Under the pieces are notes generated by a model. It was given only the letters and a program-made list of their open reading frames with translations, did not search any database and had not been told where the DNA came from. Positions 42,644-42,694 of a stretch of 42,694 nucleotides of DNA are shown here, in pieces (the stretch's first letter is position 1; each line of letters opens with the position of its first letter). The stretch lies in contig CBCXVS010000019.1 of the NCBI GenBank assembly GCA_965178525.1, forward strand, positions 1 through 42,694. The letters are read 5' to 3'. Origin of the DNA: CBCXVS01 sp965178525 (GTDB lineage Bacteria > Tectomicrobia > Entotheonellia > Entotheonellales > Entotheonellaceae). The position numbers were made by a program, and so were the translations under genes.

Positions 42644-42694
42644 TTATTTGGGATTCTCGCTGCCTCGTTCATCCGGGCCAAAGCGAGTCTGCCA
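42644..42694 (-). CDS. Possible 3' end of an unidentified gene at the window edge
   Basis: On the minus strand a frame from the window edge reads WQTRFGPDERGSENPK and stops at TAA (42644-42646). It would end about 100 bases upstream of the cyclase homologue in the same direction. It is too short to identify, and a plus-strand frame here also stays open to the edge, so neither is certain. Confidence 0.2.
   Translation of the reverse strand, partial: WQTRFGPDERGSENPK

Overview
The window is a gene-dense, GC-rich bacterial chromosome segment of about 42.7 kb. It carries housekeeping genes, mostly on the plus strand, in an order typical of deep-branching proteobacterial and deltaproteobacteria-like lineages (Tectomicrobia/Entotheonella, NC10 and relatives): rho-rpmE-prfA-prmC-murA-hisG-hisB-hisA-hisIE, then rpsU-mutS2-dnaG-rpoD-tRNA, then rnpB, then a division/cell-wall (dcw) cluster ending in ftsZ-pgeF-yggS-proC-yggU-mtnA. 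A meso-DAP type MurE, a full divisome and a short HisG fit a Gram-negative-type organism. The lineage is an inference from gene order; no rRNA gene is present to confirm it.

Layout. 1-2493 (minus strand): 5' end of a FAD-binding subunit of a molybdenum hydroxylase, moeA and a nucleoside phosphorylase. 2494-4055: purE and tsaC behind a good sigma70 promoter. 4056-5046: a gene-poor stretch of almost 1 kb that begins with a near-consensus promoter and leads into rho. 5047-12787: transcription termination, translation termination, first committed step of peptidoglycan synthesis, and five histidine-biosynthesis activities. 12816-19404: the macromolecular-synthesis operon rpsU-dnaG-rpoD with mutS2 inserted, then a tRNA(CAT). 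19469-20866: a coiled-coil zinc-ribbon protein, an intergenic repeat pair and RNase P RNA. 21130-36732: dcw cluster with an MraZ-box operator, lacking murD and ddl. 36754-40916: pgeF, a decayed toxin-antitoxin trace, yggS, proC, a yggU interrupted by TAG, mtnA. 41033-41249: tRNA-Val, tRNA-Asp and a terminator. 41293-42543 (minus): a membrane-anchored cyclase-homology protein that lacks key catalytic residues.

The most unusual signal is a small family of intergenic elements. A left-type element (three copies: 11115, 20174, 33400) begins directly after a TAA stop codon each time. A right-type element (two copies: 11958, 20303) is bounded by inverted repeats whose stem is kept by a compensatory change. 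Both lie head to tail at 20174-20377 but flank hisA at the his locus. Their positions coincide with sites where hisH, hisF and ddl would sit in the textbook gene order. No dramatic new enzymatic system is visible; most of the window is ordinary core genome with several well-defined oddities.
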